Part shown: piece by piece, positions 35,185 through 46,355 of the stretch
Position numbering within the stretch: the stretch's first letter is position 1
How the letters are laid out: the number at the start of each line of letters is the position of its first letter
NCBI RefSeq assembly: GCF_019059575.1
Contig: NW_024882738.1
Span: 62,001 to 126,000 of the forward strand
DNA: 64,000 nucleotides
Direction: 5' to 3'
From: Amphibalanus amphitrite
Lineage: Eukaryota; Arthropoda; Thecostraca; Balanomorpha; Balanidae
The notes under the pieces: model-generated
Seen by the model: only the letters and a program-made list of their open reading frames with translations
What the model was told of the DNA's origin: nothing
The model's database searches: none
Program-made: the position numbers and the translations under genes

Positions 35185-35973
35185 CAGGGTGATTCATAGC
35201 CGTGTGACCGAAAATAAATGAAAACTACAGGAAATGCATTCGTGTTACATGCCATTGCCAAGTACCATATTAAACAGCCAAATCTGAAGTTTTGATCCAT
35301 GTATAGCATCAGTCACAAATACTTTTCCTTCGACTCCTACACTTCTTTTAGACTAGGACGTTCAAAATGGCCACCTCGGCGACGGATGCACTCCAGCGCC
35401 AGAGCCTAAAGTTGGCGATGGCGCGGACGCACAACATTTCTAAGGAAATAGAACCAAAGCAACTTCCAATGACATCCTTCAGCCCCAGAATATCCTGGGG
35501 ACTCTCCTCATAGACCTCGGATTTTGCATAGCCCCAGAGGAAGAATTCCACGACGTTGAGCTCCGGCGAGTGTGGCGCCCACCTGACCTCAGCGCTCTTT
35601 GAAATCAACTTTCCGGGGTTCGCTTGCCAATTTTTTTTTCGTGCCGTGTTTATCACTGAACCGTGCCGTCTGCTTTGAATTGATTAACGATTCTATGAAT
35701 TGTTATTTTCTTTGGAGTTTCCCTTGGGTGCAAGCCCTCAGACGTGCAGAAACACCTTGGTGTTTGCTTGACGGACTGCGTTAACCTATACAAATTACAC
35801 ATTTTTACTTTTTGCTGCGCTGTGTACTTCTTGAGCGATACACACAGACCAGACCAAGATAGAACAAAACTTCATAAAATTTTCTACTAGCACGTGAAAT
35901 TTCACGCGGAAATATGCAATCCTCTTCTCAAGAGAGATCAACTAAATAGGTCACATGGCTATGAATCACCCTG
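35185..35973 (-). mobile_element. Tc1/mariner-type element with transposase relic
   Basis: Inverted ends CAGGGTGATTCATAGCC and GGCTATGAATCACCCTG are flanked by TA on both sides (35183-35184, 35974-35975), as for Tc1/mariner transposition. At 789 bp it is shorter than an autonomous element and keeps only the C-terminal part of the transposase. Confidence 0.85.
35348..35656 (-). pseudogene. Tc1/mariner transposase C-terminal fragment
   Basis: The frame contains APHSPELNVVEFFLWGYAKS, the conserved stretch around the last catalytic Asp/Glu of IS630-Tc1-mariner transposases. The usual Asp in the N-x-x-D/E-F position reads V-V-E here. It continues with VYEESPQDILGLKDVIGSCF, the typical helix after the catalytic core. 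The upstream catalytic half and a proper start are absent, so this is a relic. Confidence 0.78.
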
Positions 35974-36352
35974 TATATGGGCATCTGGTTACATCTTCAG
36001 ATGATCGAACAGAATAATCAGGTATATGGTTCCTTGTCTAAGCTTTGTCACAAATTATGGGGGGGCAAAAAGATACTTTTGCCCCCCCCACGATTTTGCC
36101 AGGGGGGCAGCTGCCCCCCCTGCCCCCCCGAATCCGCCGCCCCTGGGGTAATGAGGGATTCTGAGAAAGCCTATCTTTTTAGAATTTGTAGCTCCAGTGA
36201 TGGAGCCATCGTGACTGTTGCATCCGAGGGTTCAAAGATTAGCCCAGGCCAAAGGCACAGCACACATTGATTAGATACCAATTTTCACGTACCTACCTGC
36301 TCGCCTCACCATCTCACCCCTCCGTACAGTCGTACAAAAGCAGCTGCAATTT

Positions 36353-36979
36353 TTAACCGTCGCCCGTCTGTTGGCGTTTCAACAGCCGCTAACGTAAGAG
36401 GGAGGAGTCGATCGGACCCCCGCGTCCTCTCGGACTCTGATATGGAGCTGTGCATAAAAAAGACGAGCGTGCTACCCGTGACAATAGGAAGCCGCTGCTG
36501 CCCATTTTTAAGGTCCTTGGTCATTCCGTCTCATTCAAGAGGGCAATGACAAGTGTCGAGAAAATCGGGACCCGCTATAGGTAACTTCTTGAAGTGAGAT
36601 TTTATGGCTCAAGATGATCTCCAGAAAAAGCTCATAAGCCAACGGTCATTATGGGTCCAGATGCCAGTTTTACCAACAGAAAAATAGCCGCCTGCCGGAA
36701 TTTTTGCCTAAAGATCGTTTCACATATGGAGCGTAAACGGTAAAGCCCTCAGCTTACGAGCCCATCGTGTTTACGCTCCGTATGTGAAGCGGTCTTGAGG
36801 CAAAAATTCCGGCAGGCGGTTATTTTTCTGTTGGTAAAACTGGTCTCAGGTCATGATATTTTCCGGGCTGGTAAAAAAAAAATGGTGGGCTCGAAGGTAC
36901 AATTTGGTCGTGATCCAATGCCTTTTACGTGAGCTTTTAACGAAAAACCACCCGCCGCCCCTATACGTACAAGGGTTAA
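36353..36979. mobile_element. TTAA element family 1, degenerate copy
   Basis: Bounded by TTAACCGTCGCCCG and CAAGGGTTAA. The interior matches 2890-3010 and 3540-3660. The hairpin MITE 36664-36843 is inserted within it. Confidence 0.65.
36664..36843. mobile_element. 180-bp hairpin MITE (CCAGTTTTACCAACAG family), copy 1
   Basis: The arms CCAGTTTTACCAACAGAAAA and its complement pair over about 75 bp. A second copy is at 38949-39115. No ORF. Confidence 0.8.
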
Positions 36980-36990
36980 ATGGGATATAG

Positions 36991-37156
36991 CATAGGCGGC
37001 GGAACGGGGAGGGCACCGGGGCACCGGGGCACCGTGCGCCCTTTGATTTTTGCATTTTAACATTAGCCCTATGGGCGTTGCACGGAAAGAATGGGACCAA
37101 AAGTCGGCAGTGCCCCCCCCCCCTTCCCCTTAATTGAAGGTGTTCCGCCGCTACTG
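36991..37156 (+). mobile_element. hAT-type MITE (GGCGGCGGAAC family), copy 3
   Basis: A 166-bp copy with ends CATAGGCGGCGGAAC and GTTCCGCCGCTACTG and the perfect 8-bp duplication GGATATAG (36983-36990 and 37157-37164). Confidence 0.88.
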
Positions 37157-37364
37157 GGATATAGGTATTAAATGTTTTGTGGAGGAAGTGTCATGTTTTA
37201 GATTTGATGCATTGGAAATGCACAAATACCCAAAGAGTTCCAGGACGGTATGGAATTTCAGTAAACTTGGTTGTGTCAGCAATGGGGTCTGGTAGGTGGG
37301 GGTAATGGCCCTGCCTGGCGCCCAAAAAGGGGGCACGACCCCGAATGACCTGCCGACCACTGCA

Positions 37365-37893
37365 TTAAAGGGACTGTCCCACCTTTGCATTAGTTCTTAG
37401 TTGAGATAGCCAAGTTGGCGGCCAGGTTCAGAAACCACTATACATATATCCTGGTCGCAATATCCTCAGTTTCGTGGTGTTAAAGAAATTCGTTCCCTTC
37501 ATTTGAAAAGTGGGCCTTAGCTAAGGCCCTATCTCTTAACTATTAACGGCCATTTGATGACGTCATCAGCCGTTTCACACGTTCGACCTGTTTTACGAAT
37601 AAGTTGAAATCGGCGTCGGGGAAATCTAGTTACTTGTTATTGTATGAGCCGCGTCATATTTGAGAGCAAGTACCTATATTTGCTGCCAAATTTCCTCCAC
37701 ATTGACATGAAGTAAATCCTTCGTTACGTCACGGATCCGATCTAAATGACGTCACGACGAAATATAAAAGTCGCAATATCTCAAAAAGTATACAATGAAA
37801 ACGCGTAAAAACTTGCAGAATTCGTCACAATATCATGAGTAACATTTCCGAATCCTAAATAGTACTTCTTTGAAGGTGGGATAGTCCCTTTAA
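37365..37893 (+). mobile_element. TTAA element family 2, complete copy
   Basis: TTAAAGGGACTGTCCCACCT on the left and AGGTGGGATAGTCCCTTTAA on the right form the ends, a roughly 20-bp inverted repeat including TTAA. It has two TGACGTCA sites (about 37557 and 37746). It is 529 bp without an ORF. The split copy 8905/17524 belongs to the same family. Confidence 0.82.
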
Positions 37894-38948
37894 GTATATA
37901 GTCTGAAGTCTCACTCTCAACAAATAGAACTTAGTAGTAGCACAGGTGGTATAAAAAGAAACCAATATATAGACAAGGACGAGCTTGTTTAGTTAGCAAA
38001 TGTCAATTACTTAACTTTTACATAAGCAAGAAAGGGGTTTTCAGCAATAAGCATGTCACCTTTTAAATTCAAAATTTTCACCAAAAATTTGAAAGTTTAG
38101 ATACAGATGATAAAATCTGGCAACAACTTATATTGAAAAGAAGTAACAATAAGCTTCAACTTTGCACGCAAGTGACGCAAGATGTGCCAAAAATTTTGTG
38201 AGAAATCGCTTGCGCTGAATTTTGAGACATGAAAGCCCCTGACGCATCTGACAGTGTGTGAATGTTTTCCAGCCTGGGGGTAAGCATAGATTTATTTGTT
38301 ATTTGATGCTATTTTATTTTACAAACAAGTAGTCATTTTCACAAAGTACTAATATTTATAGAAGCTAGCAACTTTTAAAACAATTTACAACTATTCCATC
38401 TCCTTCTTATTATCTTTTCAACAATGCTAAGGCATTTTACAGCTTAATATGAGTGTATCATGCTCCCTTTGAAAGCCGAAAATTACACAAAAATGGTTAA
38501 ACCGGGTTGAACTGAAACGTGGCTGATCTGCCTATGATACTCATGCTTAGCCATTGTGTGCTTAGCTTATACAGTTGAATTGAATACCTGAGCTGAACTG
38601 CTGAAGCTGGTCATTCTTCATGATCTCTGAGACGACAGGTGTGTGAATGCCACTGAAATGTATACTTTTCCGATCTTCAAACACATAAAAAGTGATATTA
38701 TTATCAAATAAACAATATTCAAACTCTGTATAACAGATAACAATACACGCAACGGCTGGAAAACACTGCGCCGGTGCGCCAGATTTGACAGCATCGACTG
38801 AATCTCAGCGACCAATCAGCTTTCGACCATCCCAGTGACGTCACATTGGCAGCATTTGGTAGCAATTTTCCTCCTATGGCCCGGTAAGGGACGGACCGCC
38901 CCCCCCCCTGGTTTAGTCTGCTTATAATTGGTTGAGAGATCCTTACCC
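37894..38948. other. No supported feature
   Basis: AT-rich non-coding DNA. Nothing bounded. Confidence 0.4.
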
Positions 38949-39115
38949 GAGGCCGGTTTTACCAACGGAAAAATAGACGCCTGCCGGAATTTTTTGCTTA
39001 AAGGCCACTCCACATATAACGGAAAAGCCTTATCCGTTACGTGGCCATCGTGTTTACGGTCTTTAGGCAGAAAGATCCGGCAGACAGCTATTTTTCTGTT
39101 GGTAAAACTGGCCTC
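38949..39115. mobile_element. Hairpin MITE (CCAGTTTTACCAACAG family), copy 2
   Basis: The arms GAGGCCGGTTTTACCAACGG and its near-complement ending GGTAAAACTGGCCTC flank a central 50-bp region. It is related to 36664-36843. Confidence 0.78.
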
Positions 39116-39199
39116 TGATCTGGATATACCTACTGGATTCATCATCGGAATGACGCGCGTGTGATTGCGAAGGACAAAAGATAGTATGTCCCACCCAAC

Positions 39200-39395
39200 A
39201 TTTTGGTTGGGGGGGGGACAAGTCCCACCCGTCCCCCCCCCCGGTGGCGGAGCCCTTGGGGGGGGGGGCACCATCCCGAAAAGTAAGTGACCGAAATCCG
39301 TGGATTTTGTTTAGGGGGGGGGGGGCACCAAATGACAGGGGGCACCACAACACCGTATGCCCCCCCCCCCCCCTGACGAATTGCTGGATTCGGCA
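39200..39395. repeat. G-run / C-run rich TE remnant
   Basis: Several G9-G12 and C10-C13 tracts separated by short pairs such as GGACAAGTCC. This is the same hairpin style as the TTAA and hAT elements, but I cannot fix the ends. Confidence 0.5.
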
Positions 39396-39965
39396 CTGGC
39401 CGTGGCAGTGTGATCACACCAAGATACCTTAAAGAAACAGGTAGGTCGGGTGTTTTGAGTAAAGCCCTGGTGACGTCACGGACATTTCTTATATGGAGAA
39501 TTTCGCCTTAAAGGAAAATATTCTACAAACGAAAATTTGTATTTTATAAGCAAAAAATACAGTCTTTAAATTTCAATATGAAACTTATATAACTTAATTA
39601 CAAAACTTGAAATCCTTTGAGTGTTTGTCCCAACCCCCTGCTATACCCTTGGTCACGTGACTAAAATGATAAACTTTGCGTTTTACAATGTTATGATGTT
39701 ATGACTTAAACAGAAGTAATAAATATTAAAAGTGTACTATTTATGATGTTTTAGGCAGAAATCGTGTAAATATATCCTTAAATTATATATAATCTGTTGA
39801 AAAGAAGTCACGTGATGTTACCAGATTGTGCTCGGACAGCATCTTCTTGAACTTCGATTTCGAGTACTTTGTGCCTCCATATAGGCCTAATTACGGACGT
39901 TTTCAGTTATAAAATGAAGCGCTGAATCTAATAAGGGCAAAATGTAATCATTTGTTGCCCTTCAG
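39396..39965. other. No supported feature; probable host intron
   Basis: AT-rich sequence leading into the splice acceptor TTGCCCTTCAG at 39955-39965. Confidence 0.45.
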
Positions 39966-40337
39966 GCTTGGCTATCCAGGCATGAACTTTGGCCAGTTTG
40001 TGTGCAAAGCCTATGGTGAAGGGAAAACTTCACGCCCAGCTGACGTCACAGACCTCGGCTACCAAATCGTGTCCGGTGGGGGTCGGATCACACAGCCACT
40101 GTTTGTGTCCGCCGTGCAGGTGACTGGCGGCGCGGCGGAGGCGGACGGCCGCCTGATCCAGGGCGACCGCATTCTCTCGGTCAACGGCCAGGACATGAAT
40201 ATGGCCACGCAGGAGCAGGCCGCCTCCATCCTCAAGACATCTATGGGAAAGATCGTCATGGTGGTCGGTCGGCTCAAAGTGCGGAGCACGCCCGCTGCCG
40301 CTCCCGCCGCCGCTGCCAACACCAAAGTGCCTGACAT
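39966..40337 (+). CDS. Host exon encoding a PDZ domain (multi-PDZ scaffold type)
   Basis: A 372-nt exon framed by acceptor TTGCCCTTCAG| and donor CAT|GTGAGT, phase 2 at both ends (symmetric, so it can be skipped or shuffled without changing frame). It encodes one PDZ domain, which binds C-terminal peptides of membrane proteins. The carboxylate-binding loop is DLGYQIV (the GLGF position). The core continues LFVSAVQVTGGAAEADGRL, then QGDRILSVNGQDM, then the alpha2 helix with TQEQAASIL (Gln in place of the His that marks class I domains) and the last strand VMVVGRL. An Ala/Pro-rich linker follows. GC-rich third positions contrast with the AT-rich flanks. The D-G-R-L/GD-x-I-x-x-V-N-G pattern resembles domains of MPDZ/PATJ/InaD-like scaffolds, but the parent gene is not certain. 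Confidence 0.88.
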
Positions 40338-40401
40338 GTGAGTGAGCTGACATGGCTCTGAGGCTAGCGAATAGGGATGATCGTTCTATGGATTAGATAT
40401 A

Positions 40402-40675
40402 GCCTACGAATATAACCAAGAAGCAATTACACATAAATAAGCGGACCGGTTTCGTCTATCAAAGACTTCTTCAGCGCTTTTTCAAAAACAGCGTGTCTGA
40501 AAAAGCGCGTTTTTCAGCCCTTTTGAAAAAGACTTCTTCAGCGCTTTTTCAAAAACAGCGTGTTTGAAAAAGCGCGTTTTTCAGCGTTTTTGAAAAAGCG
40601 CTGAAGAAGTCAATGATAGAAGAAACCGGTCCGCTTATTCATATGTAATGCTTCTTCCTGACTACATTTGTAGGC
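40402..40675. mobile_element. Palindromic MITE with TA flanks and internal duplication
   Basis: Arms starting GCCTAC and ending GTAGGC pair along AAGCGGACCGGTTTC and CTTCTTCAGCGCTTTTTC. The flanking dinucleotide TA on both sides suggests Tc1/mariner-type insertion. The 75-bp block GACTTCTTCAGCGCTTTTTC... is tandemly duplicated inside. Confidence 0.75.
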
Positions 40676-41177
40676 TACTTGCTCTTTACTACAATAGGGA
40701 TGATCATAGATATATGAAATGACGACCAAATTCATTAGATTTGTCAAAGTTGGATTACTTACACGGTTTACACAACTACCATCTGCGATTAGTTTGGCGT
40801 CAATATTTTTTTGTTGTTGAAAAATGTAAGTCCTTTATTGAACATGACATCACTCCAACATTACTTCAGGGTGGCCTAAGGCAGGCTTGTGGCGGCCCCC
40901 GCCGAAGTTAGTTGGTAGCACTGCTGCTACACGGCGTACATTTCCTACCAGCCCATAGGGTTTACATGTTAAATGGCCTGTTTTCGGTGAGCGATATCTC
41001 GGTCAACCTTTGAAGGAATCAATGGTTCTTAGTCTCAAATGATAGATCGATGAATTTTCTTTCGACAATTCCTCTACCATTTTTCACGAAACCCAGCCGA
41101 TCTTCTACGGCGTACAGGGTAAAGATTTCTCTGCACGCCAGCACCCGCGATCCGCCTCTCCGATCGTCGGCGCGCGG
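40676..41177. other. No supported feature
   Basis: Intronic or intergenic sequence. Nothing recognised. Confidence 0.4.
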
Positions 41178-41250
41178 TTTTCGGTAACGCAGTCGGTAGC
41201 GTATCGGGCTACAGATCCGAGGGTCGTGAGTTCGAATCCTGGCAGCGCAG
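41178..41250 (+). tRNA. tRNA-like sequence (pseudo-tRNA or SINE head)
   Basis: Exactly 73 nt with a perfect 4-bp D stem (ACGC/GCGT) around AGTCGGTA, a 5-bp anticodon stem (TCGGG/TCCGA) with 7-nt loop CTACAGA (anticodon position ACA), and a T loop TTCGAAT. The T stem is weak and the acceptor ends do not pair, so a functional tRNA is unlikely. Both internal Pol III boxes remain recognisable. Confidence 0.5.
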
Positions 41251-41650
41251 CGTGATTTTGCCTAGAATTGAATGATGTAGATTCTTTAATGTTTGCATTA
41301 TCAATTATTAATAGCTAATTGAATGTATCTGCCCACTAATCGGCCCCTAAAACCTGTTATTTAAGAAATGAATGTCACGTGCGCGTCATGACTGCCAACC
41401 ATAAGCGCTACCATATTCTAGTTTCAGCTAACTTTTTGCTAGTCCCGACCACATATAGTAGGTTTTCTAGTAGTTATACTAGAAATTCCTACCAAAGTTC
41501 GTCCTACCCTCCACTCAATATACCCTGGGCTTGAGGTGTCGTCAGCATATGTAAAATTGATGTAGAAATTTAGTACGGTACTTATTGGAGATGTCAAATT
41601 CGATGGAAAGATGTCGAAGGAAGAAGACAAGAGCGTCATCCGTTGAAGGT

Positions 41651-41807
41651 GAGCCATGGATGAGATAATAATGGATTGGTGTCTTCGCAGTTTTTGGCGA
41701 CATTGAGCTCAGGCCTGCCATCTAGCGGGGGAATTATCGTAAGTTAGGAGCGAGCCGAGTGAACGCCGCTGCTTAGCATTGTGACACACGTGAGTGTGGT
41801 GTAGTAG
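41651..41807 (+). repeat. Outer inverted-repeat arm, left
   Basis: About 157 bp that recurs inverted at 48546-48712 with roughly 85% identity by eye, including GCCTGCCATCTAGCGGG and AATTATCGTAAGTTAGGAGC. With the inner pair (42953 and 48334) it brackets a region of about 7 kb. Confidence 0.75.
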
Positions 41808-42952
41808 CAGGCTTGTGCAATTTTTCAAAAGGTTATGTCTTAACATGTCAGTAAAAGCGAAGAAATTAATGAATTTATGTGCAGGGTCAGTAATGAGATA
41901 AGCGGTTCCCTGTTATTTTCTCTTAAAATCGTGAAACGGGGAGTTATTGGAGACTTCGCCAGCACGTGTCATTTTCGCTATTTTTTAAAGGGACCTTTAC
42001 TTGGCCTCAATTATACAAATTATCCGATCGAACGTAAGTAGGTACTATCTATAAGTATGATGAAAAAGTTAAACATAATTGCTAACGTCATTGCCGCTCA
42101 TTATGTCATTCAAGATGCTCTATAAAAAGGACCAAACCAGTGCAAACCAGTCGATGAAATTTCAGTGATTTTTAACTCAAACTCCGATTCCGGTATCCAA
42201 ATATAGACTCCGACTCTTCCGGGCAGAACTGTCGATTCAGACAGACTCCGACTCTGACTCCGACTCTGCAGCCCTGGTAACTCTGTGGAGTCGATGACTT
42301 TTCGGTTACATTCGACTCATACTCCGAGTCTCCGACAACAGCTTTTAAAAATCAACCGGAACAGAACCGCTGGCTCTGACTACAACTCCGCAGCCCTGGC
42401 CCAACATAGCCGCCTAAAACAACTTTGATGTGTGATCTTCTTCGTATATTGTTAATATTATTTTAAACAAGGAGTGGAAAAAGTAAGATGAAGCCTTCAC
42501 AAACAAAGGTCTCCTGTTGCGGATCAATCAACTGCTGGAACAGAAAGGCAGAAACACCACGCACCTCATTTCATCGTTTTCGTAACGACTCACCAATGTA
42601 ACTACTGATCAATGCAGTGCGAGCATCGATGTGACATTTGTGTACCAAGTTTGAGTGTTATCCGCCCAGCCGTTCTTGAGATATGGAAGTGGCACCCCGC
42701 ACGTGCGCACGTGCAGTAGCACCCCCATGGTGACACACGGAAATGCATTGTCCGCTGGGTGCCTAACTATTGACGAAGTTTTACCGTAATGGGCCCAGCC
42801 ATTGCGGAGTTATTTTATGTGCAACGATTTCGACACCCCTAAGTTGGCACGTGACACGTGCCGTAACATAAACTAAGATGTAGAAAATCGGGCGAAATTC
42901 GGAGAAGAAGGAATGGGCCTACAAAATATGTGTGACGTATTGTCAAGCTGAT
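41808..42952. other. TE-derived filler with GACTCC repeat copy 2
   Basis: No gene. Positions 42175-42400 hold the GACTCC-rich repeat also seen at 31330-31580, ending CGCAGCCCTG. Confidence 0.5.
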
Positions 42953-43030
42953 GTACTATTGGTCTCAAGATAAGGGTCCAGGCGACCTGTAGGTTTGATG
43001 CGGTGAATACCCCCACCTTCGCCACACTCG
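42953..43030 (+). repeat. Inner inverted-repeat arm, left
   Basis: GTACTATTGGTCTCAAGATA and the following 50 bp recur inverted at about 48255-48334 with only a few mismatches, 5.4 kb apart. Confidence 0.82.
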
Positions 43031-43659
43031 CTCGGTGCTACGGAGCTCCGATCTCGCGACCGGTCACCTGTACTTGTAGACTGTGCCGCATGACATAGCA
43101 GTTGAGCGGGCCAGCGGAGCTTAGGCGGAAACTAGCGCCGCGTTTGACAGAGAAGGGCGCTTACCATTCCGGCGGGAGAGCCGCTCGCCATTTTAACTCC
43201 ATGTAGCGTCTCGCTGACAATGAAAGACGCTACAGGACGACACTACATGGCTCGGCAAAAGTTATGTCCACTACCCATGACAACACTTTCCGGTTCCTAA
43301 TCGTGTCTACACCTGAGGGATGACGGTTCAGGCTGCACTCCTGCATTGCACGGTCCTTGGCGGCAGAACATGAGGTGACGAACGGACCTCGGGTCACGGA
43401 TCACCGAGCTACGGCCATTTTCACAGAGATTGTCCACCTGAAAGGCTGCGTCGCTACATGAAGGTCTGACATTTCTATCAAGGGAGCTGAACCAGACAGT
43501 CGGCATGCTCCAGGCCGAAATGACACAGCGTGTCATTGCTGATTGGTTGGGACATCTGCCTGTTGTTTTTGTTTGCAAGTCTTAATTATAGACGAACTAT
43601 CTGCACAGCCCGGTGTTGGTGGGATAAGCATACGGCTGCTGGCAGTGTCGCTGATCATT

Positions 43660-44106
43660 CCAGTTTGCAGAGTGCGCCTACCATTTAAAACGTTACAGAA
43701 ATCGCATTGAAAAAGGCGGCCGGGAAGAGGGGCCAATAGTTCGCGACAAAATTGGCCAAACGGCTCGCGCTGAAGCGCTATCACATCTCCAAACAGGACC
43801 GTGAGACGCTATTGGAAGAGCTCTCCGAGGCTCATTACCTACCTTCGGCCCAATGCTAGGCCAACGCATGGTCAATGACATGTTGACATGCATTTTCAAT
43901 CAGGACGGCGCGCCAGCTCATCGCTCTGCCAAGGCCTAGCGGTGGTGCGAATTGAACGTGCTCTTCTGAAGGAAAGACATGCTAGCCGGCTGCCATCCAG
44001 ACCTCATCCTGATCGACGAACTTCGGGCTATCGTCCAGCAGGACCTGGACAAACAGAAGCCGGCTGCTAGCCTCGGCGCCTTGTCGTTACAGCTCAAACG
44101 GGCATG
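43660..44106 (+). pseudogene. Tc1/IS630-type transposase relic
   Basis: Plus-strand translation shows a helix-turn-helix-like NRTVRRYW near 43795. Further on, FNQDGAPAHRSAKA (about 43896) matches the conserved F-Q-Q-D-G-A-P-A-H block containing the second catalytic Asp of Tc1/mariner-superfamily transposases. Stop codons and frameshifts separate the pieces, and the last block, DLILIDELRAIVQQDL, resembles the post-catalytic helix. It is a decayed copy. Ends were not identified. Confidence 0.55.
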
Positions 44107-45027
44107 ATAAAAAATCCAGCCGTATTTACTGCACAACCTAGTTACCAGCATGCAAATTTGCGTTCGTAATGTAAATCCCTGTTCGTGGGGAATAAACTGA
44201 ACGCAAGAGAATCGCTGTCCCCTATGTAGCAACTTAGAGAGAACCTTTTTTTTAGAGGATAAAACTTATGCCGGGCCATATAGCTCACGCATCATTCATT
44301 GCAGTTTCAACTTAGGCTGCAATACGTGGCAATTTGTTTAAGACGTAGCAATTATAATGTTGTCATGATCGGCATACCGCCGCCAACGTCGCTGTTTATA
44401 TCATTATCTTAACGGTTGCATATTTCAACCTTCATAACTATTAATTTCCTACTGTTTCGTATAATCTCATTTATTGCGCTGAACAACTGTTGAACAGTTC
44501 ATTTCAATAACTGCACTGTTAAACCTTCGGTAGGGTTAACCATTAAACAATATGTTAATCTCGCCCCGTTCGTTATGTGTTCGCTTTATGCTTCTATCGA
44601 ACGTGATATCATTCCTAGAAAGCACTAATAGTGTAGAGTGTAGAAGCCATTCCCACTGATGGGACTCGAAACGATGCAGCTAGGTAATGCATAAGACTGA
44701 TTGGCGAATTTCAGCTTATAGACAAGACAAGGAAACGTTCTCAAAAATCAAATCCACACTGAACAAACATATTTCAAGAGTGCACGTGTCTCGTTGTCGT
44801 TGTATCCGTTATTCCTCGTCGGACTCGGACCTATCGACTTTCTGAATACCGAGAGGGGTCTAGAGTGTGTGTGTGTGTGGGGGGGGGGGGTGCTGGACCC
44901 TCGACGCCGTTTCGCCCATAATTAAGCTAAAAGCCTTGCAAACAAAAACAACACCCAGCGATTCACAATCATGTTAAAAGTGTCAGATGAACATGTGACC
45001 TCTGAGGTCAGGTCACGTGCACTAGTG
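44107..45027. other. No supported feature
   Basis: Non-coding. A short GT run and a G11 tract lie at about 44867-44890. Confidence 0.4.
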
Positions 45028-45945
45028 CAGGGTGTTCATTAGTGAATGACATAAAGTAAGCCCCCGCTGGAGCCCCAGCCCCCAAATGATCGCCGGCTAT
45101 CGTGCAGACGAAGCCTTCGACGACTCACGGCAGCGTTCAGTTCATCAAGGGTCTTGGACTCTTGAGTTCGCTCCGCAACTTGAGTTGCTTAAGGTTAAAC
45201 GGTGAGGTCCAAGCACGAAAAATCCAGACTGCAGAGTGACCAGGGGTGCTGGATCTTGTTCAGTTGCTCGAAGGTGAAGAGAGTCTAGCAATTCTTCAGT
45301 AATGTGTCCAGTATTCACGTTCGCAATGGATAGAAACCTGGGAAGGCATTTTTTTAAACATATGGACTAGTGCTGTCAATTACAGAAAGTCGTGATACCG
45401 ATACCAAACCAAATACCAACAGGAACCGTGGGAAAATACCGAAGCCGAACCGACTTGGGAATATCAGGGAAATGCCAACTTTTTACCAAAGTCACAGTCT
45501 CTTTTACATTAGCGAGTATTCACAACACCAACAAAATACCAAATGTTTTAGCCTCGAAACGCCAAATACCAAGTTTGTATCGGTTTGGTATCGGTATGCC
45601 AAAACGTTGGTATTCGATTGACATCTCGTCATCATCATACGCAGACGGCACCACGCAGGCCAGGTGCCGTCTGCGTGGCGCCGGGCGACCATCAGGAGTA
45701 AACTTCGATTGTGAATATGACCACAAAAATAACCCGTTACCCGTTACTCCTACCCTACCCTTAACCCGTGATTGTGAATACGGCCACTGAACACATCCAA
45801 GGCCAGTGTCACAACTGATTTCTGTTTGTGCGATGTAAAATGTCTAAGATTTATCATTCCAACGGTAGGTAAGCTGTTTATGCAATACATTGTCTTACAC
45901 CTCTGGCGGGGGCTCACTTTATGTCATCTTTTATTGATCACCCTG
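45028..45945. mobile_element. Mariner-like element remnant with long terminal inverted repeats
   Basis: CAGGGTG at the left and CACCCTG at the right, with subterminal ATGACATAAAGT / ACTTTATGTCAT and AAGCCCCCGC / GCGGGGGCT, form an inverted repeat of about 40 bp. The right flank begins TA; the left flank reads TG. There is no transposase. It contains the MITE half-copy at 45640-45787. Confidence 0.65.
45640..45787. mobile_element. Half-copy of the 17839-18087 palindromic MITE
   Basis: It starts at the central GGCACCACGCAGGCC and runs through the right arm to ACGGCCAC. The left arm is missing or replaced. Confidence 0.72.
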
Positions 45946-46355
45946 TAATTTAGAGGATAGCGCGTGGATGTTTAAATGCGTTTATCCCGCACCATAGACA
46001 GTGTTTACAATTGCTTCACGTGCAAAGAGAGAAAATTATCAGATATTGTGTAACTTTGTGTATATTGTGTAATATTGTGTATTGGTTTGTAAAACGTCTA
46101 GGCGATTAATAAACTGTTAAACGTCTAGTAGACATTTCGTCTAGTATGAAATCTGTTGTATTTTTATACCTATAAAATGTATTCCTTATTATTAAGCGCT
46201 CGAAAGATATCGGCGGTAGGGAATAGAATTATTAAACCGCTCGTAGGTAGAAAAATCATTTAAACGTCTCGCCTAACGGCTCGACGTTTAAAAGATTTGT
46301 TCTGCCTACTCGCGGTTTAATATATAGCCACCCTGTATTTCAGTTGGAACAGTAG

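Larger units (their letters stand above)
32960..37362. mobile_element. 4.4-kb hAT element, heavily nested
   Basis: Ends CAGGGGTCGGCAAATGG and GACCTGCCGACCACTG share the hAT-like terminus CAGNGGTCGGCA. The flanks are the perfect 8-bp duplication CATTAAAG (32952-32959 and 37363-37370). No clear hAT transposase frame survives. The interior holds insertions at 33087, 34215, 35185, 36353 (with 36664 inside it) and 36991, plus a G/C-hairpin family near 34930 and 36055. The right duplication contains the TTAA that begins the element at 37365, so this hAT entered at the very edge of that older element. Confidence 0.8.

Noticed and set aside
41178..41250. Functional tRNA with anticodon ACA
   Set aside because: The acceptor stem does not pair and the T stem has mismatches.
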